In this document: piece by piece, positions 9,754 to 17,890 of the stretch | Numbering within the stretch: the stretch's first letter is position 1 | Layout: the number at the start of each line of letters is the position of its first letter | Assembly (NCBI GenBank): GCA_947626935.1 | Contig: CANQUD010000013.1 | Span: forward strand, 1 to 48,350 | Length of the DNA: 48,350 nt | DNA from: an uncultured Clostridia bacterium | GTDB lineage: Bacteria > Bacillota > Clostridia > Christensenellales > Borkfalkiaceae | Direction: 5' to 3' | Notes under the pieces: model-generated | Databases searched by the model: none | Told to the model about the DNA's origin: nothing | What the model saw: only the letters and a program-made list of their open reading frames with translations | Position numbers and translations under genes: made by a program

Positions 9754-11412
9754 TCAGACGTTGAAGCAGCTGCCGCCGATGAATTCCCGCAAGAGCGAGT
9801 TGCAGGGAATGATCGAGTCGTCGTCGATGAGACGGAAGTATTTCAGCGTCTTGAGGAGCCTGTTCGCAGTCAGATACTGCGGGTCGGCGGGTCCGATCTC
9901 GGAGAGCGCCGCCATCGCCTGCTTCTTCAGCACGCACAGCTCATAGCCGAGGCTGGAGTTGAACACAAAGTCCGCATCTTCCTGATTGGGATAGATCCAG
10001 CGGAATTCGCCGTTCCGCACCGACTGCCACATGTCGATCGTATGGGCGGCGGGACAGTTTCTGAACTTCATGTCCCGCACGATCCGACGGATGAGCCGCG
10101 TGTTCGTGACGGAGAGCGGGGAGTGGTTGTCGATGTTGAGCTGGGCGTGCGGCGCAATATAGATCTTGAATTTCTGATGTTTGGGAATGGACTTCGTCAG
10201 CTTTTCGTTGAGCGCATGGATGCCCTCGATGATGATGGGGACATTCTGCTCCACCTTGATCGTCCTGCCCTTTTCCCGCTTGTCGGAGCGGAAGTTGAAG
10301 CGGGGCAGGGTGACTTCCTCGCCGTTGATGAGGTCGAAGAGGTCCTTGTTGAAGAGCTCGGTGTCGAGACAGTTGATGTGCTCGAGGTCGAGTTCGGTCA
10401 CGGGCTTCCCCTGAATTTCGCAGATCTTGTCCTTCTCGAAATAGTAGTCGTCCATCGAGATCGTGACGGGGTTGATGCCGCGCGACATGAGTTCGATGCG
10501 CAGACGGTTGCAGAAGGTCGTCTTGCCGCTCGAACTCGGTCCCGCGATCGCGACGAGACGGACGTTCTCGATGTCCTTCTCGATCATGTCGCCCAGCTCC
10601 GCAAGCTGTCTGTTGTGATACGCCTCGCACATCTGCACGAATTCGAGCGTCTCGCCGCGGTCGATCTTACGGTTGATGTCATTCACCGTCTGGACCTTCG
10701 CCCGAACTGCCCAGTCGTAGGAGCGCTGCAGCGTGCGGCAGTACGTCGATTCTTCCTCGAATTCGGGAATGTTGGAGTCGAGGTCGTGGCGGGGGTACTG
10801 GATGATGAGACCGGGGCTGTAGGGCGTGATGGTATAATTATGGATGCAGCCCGTCGACGGCACCATATAGTTGTGCATATAGTTGAAATATTCCCCGCAT
10901 TTGTAGAGATGCACCGTGGTCTCGGGACGGTATTTGAGAATTTCGATCTTGTCGTCGAGACGGAATTTTTTGTAGATCTCCGTCGCCTCTTCGATCGTCA
11001 CCGTCACCCGCTCGATAGGGAGATCTTCCTCGACGATGCGCTTGACTTCCGCCGTCACCGCCTCGACCGCCCGCGACATGTTGAAGTTTTTCGTGAGCGC
11101 CTGACAGGAGATGGAGCGGGAAATGTTGTAGGAAAAGCGGATCTTGACGTCGGGATAGAGATGATAGAACGCCATCGCGACGATGTAGCGAAGGCTTGCG
11201 CTGTACGCCCTGCCCGCCTCTTCGTTGCCGAGGTTGAGAAGCGCGATCTTCATGCCGTTGTTCTTTTCCGAGAGACGGTAGTTGAGTTCCTTGACCTGTG
11301 CGCCGACACGGCAGACCACGAGGTTTTTTCTGTCCTTTTTGTCGATGAGATCGAGGACGCGGGTCCCTTCCTCGACGGACAGTTGTTTGTCGTTGAATTT
11401 GACTTGGATCAT
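9754..11412 (-). CDS. Uridine kinase-family nucleoside kinase with TGS and ThrRS-like N-terminus
   Basis: The protein (552 residues) has a TGS domain (about 1-60), a region like the editing/second additional domain of threonyl-tRNA synthetase (about 65-240, with RHDLDSNIPEF), and a C-terminal phosphoribulokinase/uridine kinase domain (about 285-500). The P-loop GPSSSGKTT is at 291-299 and the MDDYYFEK motif follows about 25 residues later. Proteins of this three-part form are common in Clostridia and Thermotoga and are usually called nucleoside kinases; the natural substrate is not evident from sequence. The start at 11412 has an AGAGGGGA ribosome site and a good promoter upstream on the same strand. 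The gene is single and converges on the upstream lipoprotein gene. Confidence 0.9.
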   Translation of the reverse strand: MIQVKFNDKQLSVEEGTRVLDLIDKKDRKNLVVCRVGAQVKELNYRLSEKNNGMKIALLNLGNEEAGRAYSASLRYIVAMAFYHLYPDVKIRFSYNISRSISCQALTKNFNMSRAVEAVTAEVKRIVEEDLPIERVTVTIEEATEIYKKFRLDDKIEILKYRPETTVHLYKCGEYFNYMHNYMVPSTGCIHNYTITPYSPGLIIQYPRHDLDSNIPEFEEESTYCRTLQRSYDWAVRAKVQTVNDINRKIDRGETLEFVQMCEAYHNRQLAELGDMIEKDIENVRLVAIAGPSSSGKTTFCNRLRIELMSRGINPVTISMDDYYFEKDKICEIQGKPVTELDLEHINCLDTELFNKDLFDLINGEEVTLPRFNFRSDKREKGRTIKVEQNVPIIIEGIHALNEKLTKSIPKHQKFKIYIAPHAQLNIDNHSPLSVTNTRLIRRIVRDMKFRNCPAAHTIDMWQSVRNGEFRWIYPNQEDADFVFNSSLGYELCVLKKQAMAALSEIGPADPQYLTANRLLKTLKYFRLIDDDSIIPCNSLLREFIGGSCFNV

Positions 11413-11445
11413 GATTTTCCCCTCTTATTTTCAGTTGAGTTCTAT

Positions 11446-11474
11446 ATTATACAACAAAAAATTCGGCTTTGCAA
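11446..11474 (-). promoter_or_regulatory. Promoter of the nucleoside kinase gene
   Basis: Read on the minus strand: TTGCAA (11474-11469), 17 bases, TATAAT (11451-11446). It uses the same TTGCAA -35 as tex and serS. Confidence 0.75.
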
Positions 11475-11529
11475 GGGGTTTTGATAAATTTTTTCTGTTT
11501 TTGTGAATGGATTTCACAGAGGATATCAT

Positions 11530-11985
11530 TCCGTCACGAGAGAGAACCTACCCCCAGCGGGGGGGACTTTACCCTCTCCATGGGAGGGTGGAGCGGCGCA
11601 ATTCTGCTCAACAGCCCAGTGGGCTGTGAGCTGCGCCGTGACAGGAGCGCTGGCAGGCGCGAAGGGCTTTGCGGCGGTCCCTGCCGCCCAAAGGTAGGGG
11701 AGTGGGTCACCGCATTCCCTCGTCGCCCCTCGGGGTCCCCGCAAAAAGACGAAGTATTTTTGCGGGGTGGTTTAGGGGAGATGTCGAGGCGTAGCCGAGA
11801 CAGAGGGGTTTCAAAAACCCCTTTCCCCTCGCAAGCTCGGGGACTTCCCCTATAAGGGGCAGCAAGGGACACAACGTCATCCCGCGTCTCCCACGTCATC
11901 CCGAGGCGTTGCCGAGGGATCTCGTCCTTGAGATTTCTCGCTACGCTCGAAATGACGTACAGACAGGGGGTGGGTCACCACAGCC
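11530..11985. repeat. Largest modular repeat island
   Basis: This 456-base island holds several modules in a row. 11571-11638 is the inverse of 7-74. A hairpin CCCCGCAAAAA/TTTTTGCGGGG lies at 11737-11767, and 11754-11811 is the inverse of 7511-7568. A block of about 35 bases around 11817-11872 (CCCCTCGCAAGCTCGGGGAC and following) recurs at about 29308-29358. A REP-like palindrome closes the island (11893-11958). The phrase GTGGGTCACCGCA at module joints also occurs in the 29 kb copy. No transposase or coding signal is present between 11475 and 12030. Confidence 0.85.
11893..11958. repeat. REP-like palindromic element
   Basis: ACGTCAT at 11893-11899 is mirrored by ATGACGT at 11952-11958. Between them are the paired segments CCCGAG...GAGGGATCTC and GAGATTTCTCGC...GCTCGAA. 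This is the look of the dispersed 'GTCATCCCGAG' palindromes found in many bacterial genomes. A partial second copy (ACGTCATCCCG) begins at 11874. Confidence 0.65.
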
Positions 11986-11996
11986 GCACAAAGCAG

Positions 11997-12022
11997 AAAA
12001 AACCCGCCCATGGGGCGGGTTT
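11997..12022 (-). terminator. Terminator of the DUF697-like gene
   Basis: On the minus strand AAACCCGCCC pairs with GGGCGGGTTT (arms at 12022-12013 and 12009-12000, three-base loop), followed by a run of T. It lies nine bases after the stop codon of the gene at 12031-13044. Confidence 0.85.
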
Positions 12023-12030
12023 GAAAGTAT

Positions 12031-13044
12031 TCAGACGGCAGGGGCGAGTTTTTTCTTCTTCTTGAGCTGCGTCTCGAGTTCGGTGCATGTCTCCTGCAGT
12101 TCCTCGGTCGTCTCGGTCACGTCGACGCCGTCGAGAATGTTCTGCAAATTGTATTCCGTATTGAGATAACGGATCGTCTGGTACCCGATGAGGGCTGTCA
12201 GCGTCCCGTTTGCAAGTCCCTGCACGGACGAATCGACGACCGTCGAGATGATGCTCCCCAAAATGGGAATGCCCTTGACGGCGTCGCCCATCGTCTTGAC
12301 GACGGCGTTCCCGACATTGAGACCGCCCAGCCCCAGCGCGATGAGAGAATTTCGGATGACGCCGACAAAGATCTTCGCGAGGCGCACGTCCGAGGGGCGG
12401 AACCCGTACAGGAACACGAGATCCTTGATGAGCTGCGTATTGACGGCGATGACGAGGGCGGCGTCGATCTTGTCCGACTGCGAGAGCGCCGAGTACATCG
12501 CAGACCGCATCGAACTCTTGAGAATGAGGGACTTCGCCGACTTTTTGACGGAACCCTTGTAGAGGGAAGTCAGCGTCTCCTTGAGCGCCTCATCGTCCCC
12601 CGCATTCCGTGCGATGGCGAGCTTTCCGACAAGCTCCCCGTCGTACCAGCCCGCTCCCTCGACGCGGGCGGTGAAGTTGATCATCTTGTCGGCGATCTCT
12701 TGCCGCACCTTGCGGTTGTGCCGCTTGGCGGAAGAAGCCGTCTGCGCATTGACGTTCGTCATGAAATAGGGCGCCCGCAAGATTTTGACGAGGGGCACGA
12801 CGAAGATGAGAATGTACAGGATGAGGCAGACGGCGCCCGCCGCATAGCCCGCATATTCGTTGATGTCATAGACGCGCATGGCGACGAGGAAGAGCAGGAC
12901 GAACAGAAAGACGCCGATGATCGCCGCAAGGATGTGCAGAAAGGTCTTTGCGCCCTTGACGTTCTGCCGCTTGACGTACTTCTGTTCATATTCGTATATC
13001 GTCATCTTCTCGCTCTTTTCCTCGGAATGGTCCCTTTTTGCCAT
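12031..13044 (-). CDS. DUF697/YcjF-like membrane protein
   Basis: The 337-residue protein has a short charged N-terminus, two membrane segments (about 33-58, ILAAIIGVFLFVLLFLVA, and 66-90, AGAVCLILYILIFVVPL), a cytoplasmic helical stretch (about 95-190) and a C-terminal region rich in Gly and hydrophobic residues (FRPSDVRLAKIFVGVIRNSL, then GLGGLNVGNAVVKTMGDAV). That region resembles DUF697, as in YcjF-type proteins of unknown function. It ends in a Lys-rich tail. I start it at 13044 because the promoter at 13073-13101 lies just upstream; a longer open frame reaches 13893 but runs antisense to the ZIP gene and past the promoter. The ribosome site (GGGAGAA) is modest. Function is unknown. Confidence 0.75.
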   Translation of the reverse strand: MAKRDHSEEKSEKMTIYEYEQKYVKRQNVKGAKTFLHILAAIIGVFLFVLLFLVAMRVYDINEYAGYAAGAVCLILYILIFVVPLVKILRAPYFMTNVNAQTASSAKRHNRKVRQEIADKMINFTARVEGAGWYDGELVGKLAIARNAGDDEALKETLTSLYKGSVKKSAKSLILKSSMRSAMYSALSQSDKIDAALVIAVNTQLIKDLVFLYGFRPSDVRLAKIFVGVIRNSLIALGLGGLNVGNAVVKTMGDAVKGIPILGSIISTVVDSSVQGLANGTLTALIGYQTIRYLNTEYNLQNILDGVDVTETTEELQETCTELETQLKKKKKLAPAV

Positions 13045-13072
13045 AGATGTTCTCCCGATGTGGTTTGACTCT

Positions 13073-13101
13073 ATTCTACAATAAATTTTTGATTTTGTAA
13101 A
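13073..13101 (-). promoter_or_regulatory. Promoter of the DUF697-like gene
   Basis: On the minus strand TTTACA (13101-13096), 17 bases, TAGAAT (13078-13073), 29 bases before the start codon at 13044. It supports the start chosen for that gene. Confidence 0.7.
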
Positions 13102-13200
13102 GGGGGGAAAGAGATTTTTCGCCGTCGGCACGAGAAGGGGCTCCCCGCGCATACGATGAAGTGACTGTACCGATGAAATACTCTTGCGGAGGTCCTGCGT

Positions 13201-13968
13201 ATGCGGTGGTTTGTGTCTCTCTTGCCGTGGGAACAGGCGATGTTCGCTTCCCTGCTGCTTTTTTCCCTGACGACGCTCGGTGCGTCCTTCGTGTTCTTCT
13301 CGCGGGGGGTGAAGGCGTCCGTCCTCACCCTCATGAACGGGGCGGCGGCGGGGATCATGATTGCGGCATCCTTCTTCTCTCTCCTTCTGCCCGCGCTGGA
13401 ATATGAGAGCTTTTTGCCGAATTATGTGACGGTCACGCTCGGGTTTCTCCTCGGCGGGGCATTCATCTCCGTGAGCGATCTCCTGCTCTCCCGCCGCAAG
13501 AAACGCTTTCTCTTCGGGGACGAGCGGACCGCGCTCCTCTTCCTCGCCGTCACTTTGCACAACATTCCAGAAGGCATGGCAGTGGGGGTCGCATTCGCCG
13601 TCGCGGGCGGGGAGCATGCCGTTCTCTCCGCCTTCCTGCTCGCCCTCGGCATCGGGATCCAGAACTTCCCAGAGGGACTGTGCGTCGCCTTCCCTCTCCG
13701 CGCGAAGGGGCTTTCCGCCCGCAAGAGCTTTTTCCTTTCCGCTCTGTCGGGATCGGTGGAGATCCCCGCCTGCCTTCTCGGCGCATTGGCGGCTGCGGGC
13801 ATCGGGGGACTGCTGCCGTGGGCCCTCGCCTTCTCCGCGGGCGCGATGGTCGCCGTCGTCTGTTCGGAACTCATTCCCGAATGTTTTTCCCAAAACAAGA
13901 CCCTCTCGTCCTTCGGGCTTGTCGCGGGATTCTGTCTCATGATGATCCTCGATGTCGCCCTCGGCTGA
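13201..13968 (+). CDS. ZIP family metal transporter
   Basis: A 255-residue membrane protein of the ZIP (GufA-like) group, which moves zinc or other divalent metals across the cytoplasmic membrane. It shows about eight hydrophobic segments and the two hallmark motifs: HNIPEG at residues 120-125 in the fourth segment and QNFPEG at 154-159 in the fifth, which form the metal site. The ATG at 13201 has GGAGG at 13188-13192. It is divergent from the DUF697-like gene across 156 bases. I see no Zur- or Fur-like box that would tell which metal is carried. Confidence 0.92.
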   Translation: MRWFVSLLPWEQAMFASLLLFSLTTLGASFVFFSRGVKASVLTLMNGAAAGIMIAASFFSLLLPALEYESFLPNYVTVTLGFLLGGAFISVSDLLLSRRKKRFLFGDERTALLFLAVTLHNIPEGMAVGVAFAVAGGEHAVLSAFLLALGIGIQNFPEGLCVAFPLRAKGLSARKSFFLSALSGSVEIPACLLGALAAAGIGGLLPWALAFSAGAMVAVVCSELIPECFSQNKTLSSFGLVAGFCLMMILDVALG

Positions 13969-14005
13969 ACGTGTCCTTTCAAAAATCGCACCCCATTCAT
14001 GAAAA

Positions 14006-14036
14006 TTGCGGAAAAAACGGAAGAAAATGGTATGAT
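14006..14036 (+). promoter_or_regulatory. Weak promoter candidate before the SDR gene
   Basis: TTGCGG (14006-14011), 19 bases, TATGAT (14031-14036). The spacing is long and both boxes deviate, but the region is AT-rich and lies 27 bases before the start at 14064. Confidence 0.35.
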
Positions 14037-14063
14037 TTTTTGCGGAACGTCCATACTTTGGGC

Positions 14064-14891
14064 ATGGAACAGGAAAAACGGGAAAAGACGGCGCCGCAGA
14101 GAAGGGTCGCGGTCGTCGTCGGCGCCTCTTCGGGCATCGGACGGGAGACGGCGCTCCGCCTCGCAGCCAGAGGGTATAAAGTGTTCAACATCTCCCGTAC
14201 TCCCTTCAAGGGAGACAGGGTGCAGACGGTGGAAGCGGATGCCGCCGAAGAGGGGGCGGTGCGGCGTGCCGTCGAGAGCATCGGCGCGGAGACGGAGGGC
14301 ATCGATATCCTCGTCTATTCGGCGGGTTTTTCGATGGCGGCGCCCCTCGAGCACGCCAAGAGCGGGGACTATCGGTATCTCTTCGAAGTCAACTATTTCG
14401 GCGCGGTGGAAGCGCTCAAGGCGGCGTCTCCCTTCCTCAAGCGCAGGAACGGGCGGGCGATCCTCATCGGCTCCCTCGGCGGGGATCTCCCCATTCCCTT
14501 CGACGGCTTCTATTCGTCCTCGAAAGCCGCCCTCGTCATGCTGGCGCGGGAGAGCGATCTCGAGTTGCGCAAGCACGGCGTGCGGGTCATGGCGCTCCTT
14601 CCCGGGGGAACGGCGACGGACTTCACCTATTCGAGGCGTGTGTACGGGGAAGAGGACGCAAAGTCCTATTCTCCTTCCGTCAAGAAGGCGTCTGCGGCGC
14701 TCGCAAACATGGAACAGGGGGGAATGAATCCTTCTCTCGTCGCCGATGCGGTTGTCAAGCTCGCCGATCGGAGAAATCCCGCGACCGTCAACGTCGCAGG
14801 CGGGAAGAACGCCGTCGCGCGGTACCTCTGCAAGCTCCTTCCCGAGCGCGTCACCGACTGGTTCGTGCGCAAAAAATTCAACCAGCGCTGA
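14064..14891 (+). CDS. Short-chain dehydrogenase/reductase
   Basis: A 275-residue SDR protein with a Rossmann fold for NAD(P). The cofactor motif is GASSGIG (about residues 19-25). The NAG-like motif appears as YSAG (about 89-92). The catalytic Ser is in LIGSLGG, and Tyr/Lys in YSSSKAAL (about 151-158). The substrate cannot be read from sequence. I start it at 14064 (ATG; an in-frame TTG lies six bases earlier) because the SDR N-terminus begins here. There is no recognisable ribosome site, so initiation may rely on an unstructured leader. A longer in-frame extension upstream runs antisense-like through the ZIP gene and is rejected. Confidence 0.88.
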   Translation: MEQEKREKTAPQRRVAVVVGASSGIGRETALRLAARGYKVFNISRTPFKGDRVQTVEADAAEEGAVRRAVESIGAETEGIDILVYSAGFSMAAPLEHAKSGDYRYLFEVNYFGAVEALKAASPFLKRRNGRAILIGSLGGDLPIPFDGFYSSSKAALVMLARESDLELRKHGVRVMALLPGGTATDFTYSRRVYGEEDAKSYSPSVKKASAALANMEQGGMNPSLVADAVVKLADRRNPATVNVAGGKNAVARYLCKLLPERVTDWFVRKKFNQR

Positions 14892-14982
14892 CCCCTTCTT
14901 TCCGCGGGGAGAGGCGCGGCTGAACGGAAAGCACAAGCAAAAGTAAAAATCGGTCAGAATGAAAATTTCGCGGATACCTTCC

Positions 14983-14991
14983 CCGAACATT
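14983..14991 (+). promoter_or_regulatory. Candidate PurBox half-site at the pur promoter
   Basis: CCGAACATT at 14983-14991 fits the core CCGAACWWT of the PurBox bound by Bacillus-type PurR. It ends on the first base of the -35 element, where a bound repressor would block RNA polymerase. The A/T bases expected in front of it are absent, and I find no well-spaced inverted partner, so this is a candidate only. Confidence 0.4.
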
Positions 14992-15019
14992 TGACAAACT
15001 TTTTTCCGCTTGTTATAAT
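14991..15019 (+). promoter_or_regulatory. Consensus promoter of the purine operon
   Basis: TTGACA (14991-14996), 17 bases, TATAAT (15014-15019), a full match to the housekeeping consensus. Transcription should begin near 15026 and leave a leader of about 120 bases. Confidence 0.93.
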
Positions 15020-15025
15020 AGTGTC

Positions 15026-15145
15026 ATGAAAAGAGCGGGCGGATCTCTCCGCATCTGGCGGAGAGGAAAATTTCATGATTTGTTCGCTATCAAGGCATGT
15101 TTTTTCGCGTAGAGAAAACTGCCTTTTATTTTCTCGGAGGTTTTC
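15026..15145 (+). promoter_or_regulatory. Structured leader of the purine operon
   Basis: Two hairpins can form. CTCTCCGC (15045-15052) pairs with GCGGAGAG (15058-15065). GAGAAAA (15112-15118) pairs with TTTTCTC (15129-15135), directly before the GGAGG ribosome site (15136-15140) of purE. The conserved cores of the purine, PRPP (ykkC-type) or other known riboswitches are not recognisable. The second hairpin may affect access to the ribosome site. Confidence 0.45.
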
Positions 15146-15628
15146 ATGAAAAAAGTCGGCATTGTGATGGGGTCCGATTCGGACCTGCCCGTCGTGGAGA
15201 AGGCGGCAGAAGTTCTGCGGGAGTTCGGCGTTGAATCCGAAATGCACATCTATTCGGCGCACCGTACGCCCGAGGAGGCGCGGGAATTTTCCCTGCATGC
15301 GGCGGAGAACGGCTTCGGCGTCCTCATCGCGGCGGCGGGCATGGCGGCGCACCTCGCGGGGGCGATCGCGGCGAACACCGTCCTTCCCGTCATCGGCATC
15401 CCGATCGCGGGCGGCGCCCTCAAGGGAATGGACGCGCTGCTCTCCACCGTCATGATGCCCTCGGGCATTCCCGTCGCGACGGTCGCCATCGACGGGGCGA
15501 AAAACGCCGCCTATCTCGCGCTCGAGATCCTCGCAGTCGGGGATGCGGAGCTGCGGGACAAGCTTCTCCGTTTCCGCGGGGAAGGGAGAGAGAACGTCCT
15601 CAAAAAGGACAAAAAACTGCGCGGCTGA
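15146..15628 (+). CDS. purE: N5-carboxyaminoimidazole ribonucleotide mutase PurE
   Basis: PurE makes carboxyaminoimidazole ribonucleotide (CAIR) in step six of purine synthesis. The 160 residues show GSDSD at 9-13, the SAHRTP active-site loop at 37-42 (His39) and the [12 protein letters not shown] loop. Class I enzymes use N5-CAIR made by PurK; class II enzymes use AIR and CO2. No purK lies in this operon, so either purK is elsewhere or the enzyme works directly on AIR; sequence alone does not decide. It is the first gene of the operon, behind GGAGG at 15136-15140, and purC follows after 42 bases. Confidence 0.96.
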   Translation: MKKVGIVMGSDSDLPVVEKAAEVLREFGVESEMHIYSAHRTPEEAREFSLHAAENGFGVLIAAAGMAAHLAGAIAANTVLPVIGIPIAGGALKGMDALLSTVMMPSGIPVATVAIDGAKNAAYLALEILAVGDAELRDKLLRFRGEGRENVLKKDKKLRG

Positions 15629-15670
15629 TCCGCCGAAACAAAGACCCAAATTCCAAAAAGGAGAAAGCAT

Positions 15671-16384
15671 ATGGAAAAGAAAGAGCAGCTCTATGAAGGA
15701 AAGGCAAAAAAGGTCTATGCGACCGACGATCCCGCCCTGTGCATCGTGTCGTACAAGGACGACGCGACGGCATTCAACGGACTCAAAAAGGGGACGATCG
15801 CGGGCAAGGGCGTCGTCAACAACCGCATGACGAACATGATGATGCAGCTTCTCGAAAAGCGCGGCGTTCCCACCCATTTCGTAAAGGAGCTTTCCGACCG
15901 CGACACCCTCGTCAAGAAGGTCAAGATCGTGCCCCTCGAGGTCATCATCCGCAACGTCTCCGCGGGGAGCTTCGCAAAGCGGTACGGCGTGGAAGAGGGG
16001 ATCCCCTTCGACGAGCCGACCATTGAGTTCTCCTACAAGAACGACGAACTCGGCGACCCTCTCCTCAACACCTATCATGCGCTTGCCCTCAAGCTTGCGA
16101 CGAAAGAGGAGATCACCCTCATCGAGACGTACGCCTTCCGCGTCAACGAAGTGTTGAAGGAGTACTTCCTCGCGCTCGGCGTCAAGCTCATCGACTTCAA
16201 GCTCGAATTCGGCAAACTTCCCGACGGCACGATCGTGCTCGCGGACGAAATTTCGCCCGACACCTGCCGCTTCTGGGACGCAAAGACCGACGAGAAGCTC
16301 GACAAGGATCGCTTCCGCCGCGACATGGGCGGCGTCGAGGACGCGTACAGAGAGATCTTCAAGCGGGTCACCGCGGGCAACTGA
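15671..16384 (+). CDS. purC: SAICAR synthetase PurC
   Basis: PurC joins CAIR and aspartate with ATP to give SAICAR. The 237-residue protein has the N-terminal YEGKAKKVY nucleotide-binding hairpin (residues 7-15), the [13 protein letters not shown] motif (about 94-106) and the [12 protein letters not shown] motif (about 194-205), all diagnostic. Length is normal. It lies 42 bases after purE and 21 before purF, with an AAGGAGAAA ribosome site. Confidence 0.98.
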   Translation: MEKKEQLYEGKAKKVYATDDPALCIVSYKDDATAFNGLKKGTIAGKGVVNNRMTNMMMQLLEKRGVPTHFVKELSDRDTLVKKVKIVPLEVIIRNVSAGSFAKRYGVEEGIPFDEPTIEFSYKNDELGDPLLNTYHALALKLATKEEITLIETYAFRVNEVLKEYFLALGVKLIDFKLEFGKLPDGTIVLADEISPDTCRFWDAKTDEKLDKDRFRRDMGGVEDAYREIFKRVTAGN

Positions 16385-16405
16385 ATCGATTCGGAAGAGG
16401 AAGAT

Positions 16406-17845
16406 ATGTCACAGATCCATGAAGAATGCGGCGTGTTCGGCATCTTTTCGCAAGAGGTGCAGGATGTCGCAAACACCTGCTACTACGCCCTGTTCGCGCT
16501 CCAGCACCGCGGGCAGGAATCGGCGGGCATCGTCGTCAACCGCGACGGCGTGTTCTCGGCATATAAGGACACGGGGCTTGTGAACGATGTGTTCACGGCG
16601 GAGACCCTTGCGGCGCTCGGGCAGGGAAACGCGGCGATCGGACACGTCCGCTATTCCACCACGGGCTGCGGGGGAAGGGAGAACGCCCAACCTATCGTCG
16701 TCAAACATCTCAAGGGCAACCTCGCGCTCGCCCACAACGGCAACCTCGTCAACGCCTTCGAACTGCGGAGTTCCCTCGAAGAAGAGGGGAGCATCTTCCA
16801 CACGACGGCGGACACCGAAGTCATCGCCTACATCATCACGAAGGAGCGCGTCAGGGCGCGTTCGATCGAAGAGGCGGTGCTTGCCGCCATGGACCGTCTG
16901 GAGGGAGCCTATTCCTTCCTCGTGATGTCGCCGAGCAAGCTCATCGCCGTGCGCGACCCGCTCGGCTTCCACCCGCTCTGCTACGGCGTAAGGGCGGACG
17001 GGGCGTATGTCGTCGCCTCGGAGAGCTGTGCGCTCGACGCGATCGGCGCAAAACTCATCCGCGAAGTGGACCCCGGGGAAATGCTCGTGTTCACCAAGGA
17101 CGGCGTGACTTCGGATAGGACCCACTGCGGAAAGAAAAAGCGGCTCTGCGTATTCGAATATCTCTACATCGCCCGTCCCGATTCCGTCATCGAGGGGAAG
17201 TCCGTCCATGAGGCGAGAAAGCAGGCGGGGAAATTCCTTGCCGAAGCCTATCCGATCGATGCGGACGTCGTCGTCGGCGTGCCCGATTCGGGACTGGACG
17301 CCGCATACGGCTATGCGGAAGCCTCGGGCATTCCGTACGGGATCGGATTCATCAAGAACAAATACATCGGCAGGACCTTCATCGCGCCCGTACAGGCGGC
17401 GCGGGAGGACAGGGTCCGCATCAAGCTCAACGTCCTGAAGTCCGCCGTCGCGGGCAAGCGGGTCATTCTCGTGGACGACAGCATCGTCCGCGGCACGACC
17501 TGCGAGCGGATCGTCCGCATGCTGCGCAGCGCAGGCGCCAAGGAAGTGCACATGCTCTCCTCCGCGCCCGCCTTCCTCAACCCCTGCTACTACGGGACGG
17601 ACATCGACTCGCGCGAAAATCTCATCGCCTGCCACCATTCCATCGACGAGATCGCAAAGATCATCGGGGCGGACTCCGTCGGCTATCTTCCCCTCGAAAA
17701 GGTCAGATATCTGACGGGCGGGGACGGAACGGGCTTCTGCACGGCGTGCTTCGACGGGGACTATCCCACCGAGGAGCCGACGGCGGTCGGAAAGAACCGC
17801 TTCGAGCGTCCCATTTCGGAAAACCCCAAATTCATGAACGGCTGA
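16406..17845 (+). CDS. purF: Amidophosphoribosyltransferase PurF, Fe-S type
   Basis: PurF makes phosphoribosylamine from PRPP and glutamine, the committed step. Cys8, after a seven-residue propeptide (MSQIHEE), becomes the N-terminal nucleophile of the glutaminase domain (8 to about 240). The phosphoribosyltransferase domain follows, with the PRPP loop VILVDDSIVRGTT (about 353-365). Cysteines 248, 394, 445 and 448 match the spacing of the four 4Fe-4S ligands of the B. subtilis enzyme, so this is the oxygen-sensitive, self-processing type. At 479 residues it is normal. It sits between purC (21 bases) and purM (45 bases). Confidence 0.98.
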   Translation: MSQIHEECGVFGIFSQEVQDVANTCYYALFALQHRGQESAGIVVNRDGVFSAYKDTGLVNDVFTAETLAALGQGNAAIGHVRYSTTGCGGRENAQPIVVKHLKGNLALAHNGNLVNAFELRSSLEEEGSIFHTTADTEVIAYIITKERVRARSIEEAVLAAMDRLEGAYSFLVMSPSKLIAVRDPLGFHPLCYGVRADGAYVVASESCALDAIGAKLIREVDPGEMLVFTKDGVTSDRTHCGKKKRLCVFEYLYIARPDSVIEGKSVHEARKQAGKFLAEAYPIDADVVVGVPDSGLDAAYGYAEASGIPYGIGFIKNKYIGRTFIAPVQAAREDRVRIKLNVLKSAVAGKRVILVDDSIVRGTTCERIVRMLRSAGAKEVHMLSSAPAFLNPCYYGTDIDSRENLIACHHSIDEIAKIIGADSVGYLPLEKVRYLTGGDGTGFCTACFDGDYPTEEPTAVGKNRFERPISENPKFMNG

Positions 17846-17890
17846 ACTTCCCCGCACGGGGGCATTTCATAGGAACGAACAGGAGAAACT

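Noticed and set aside
11737-11767. Transcription terminator in the repeat at 11.7 kb
   Set aside because: A good stem, but it is not followed by a T-run, and copies occur in either orientation relative to genes; treated as part of the repeat.
13680-14063. N-terminal extension of the SDR gene back to 13680
   Set aside because: It overlaps the ZIP transporter gene and does not look like SDR; the fold begins close to 14064.
15026-15145. Purine or PRPP riboswitch in the pur leader
   Set aside because: None of the conserved cores of these riboswitches can be aligned; only two short hairpins are present.
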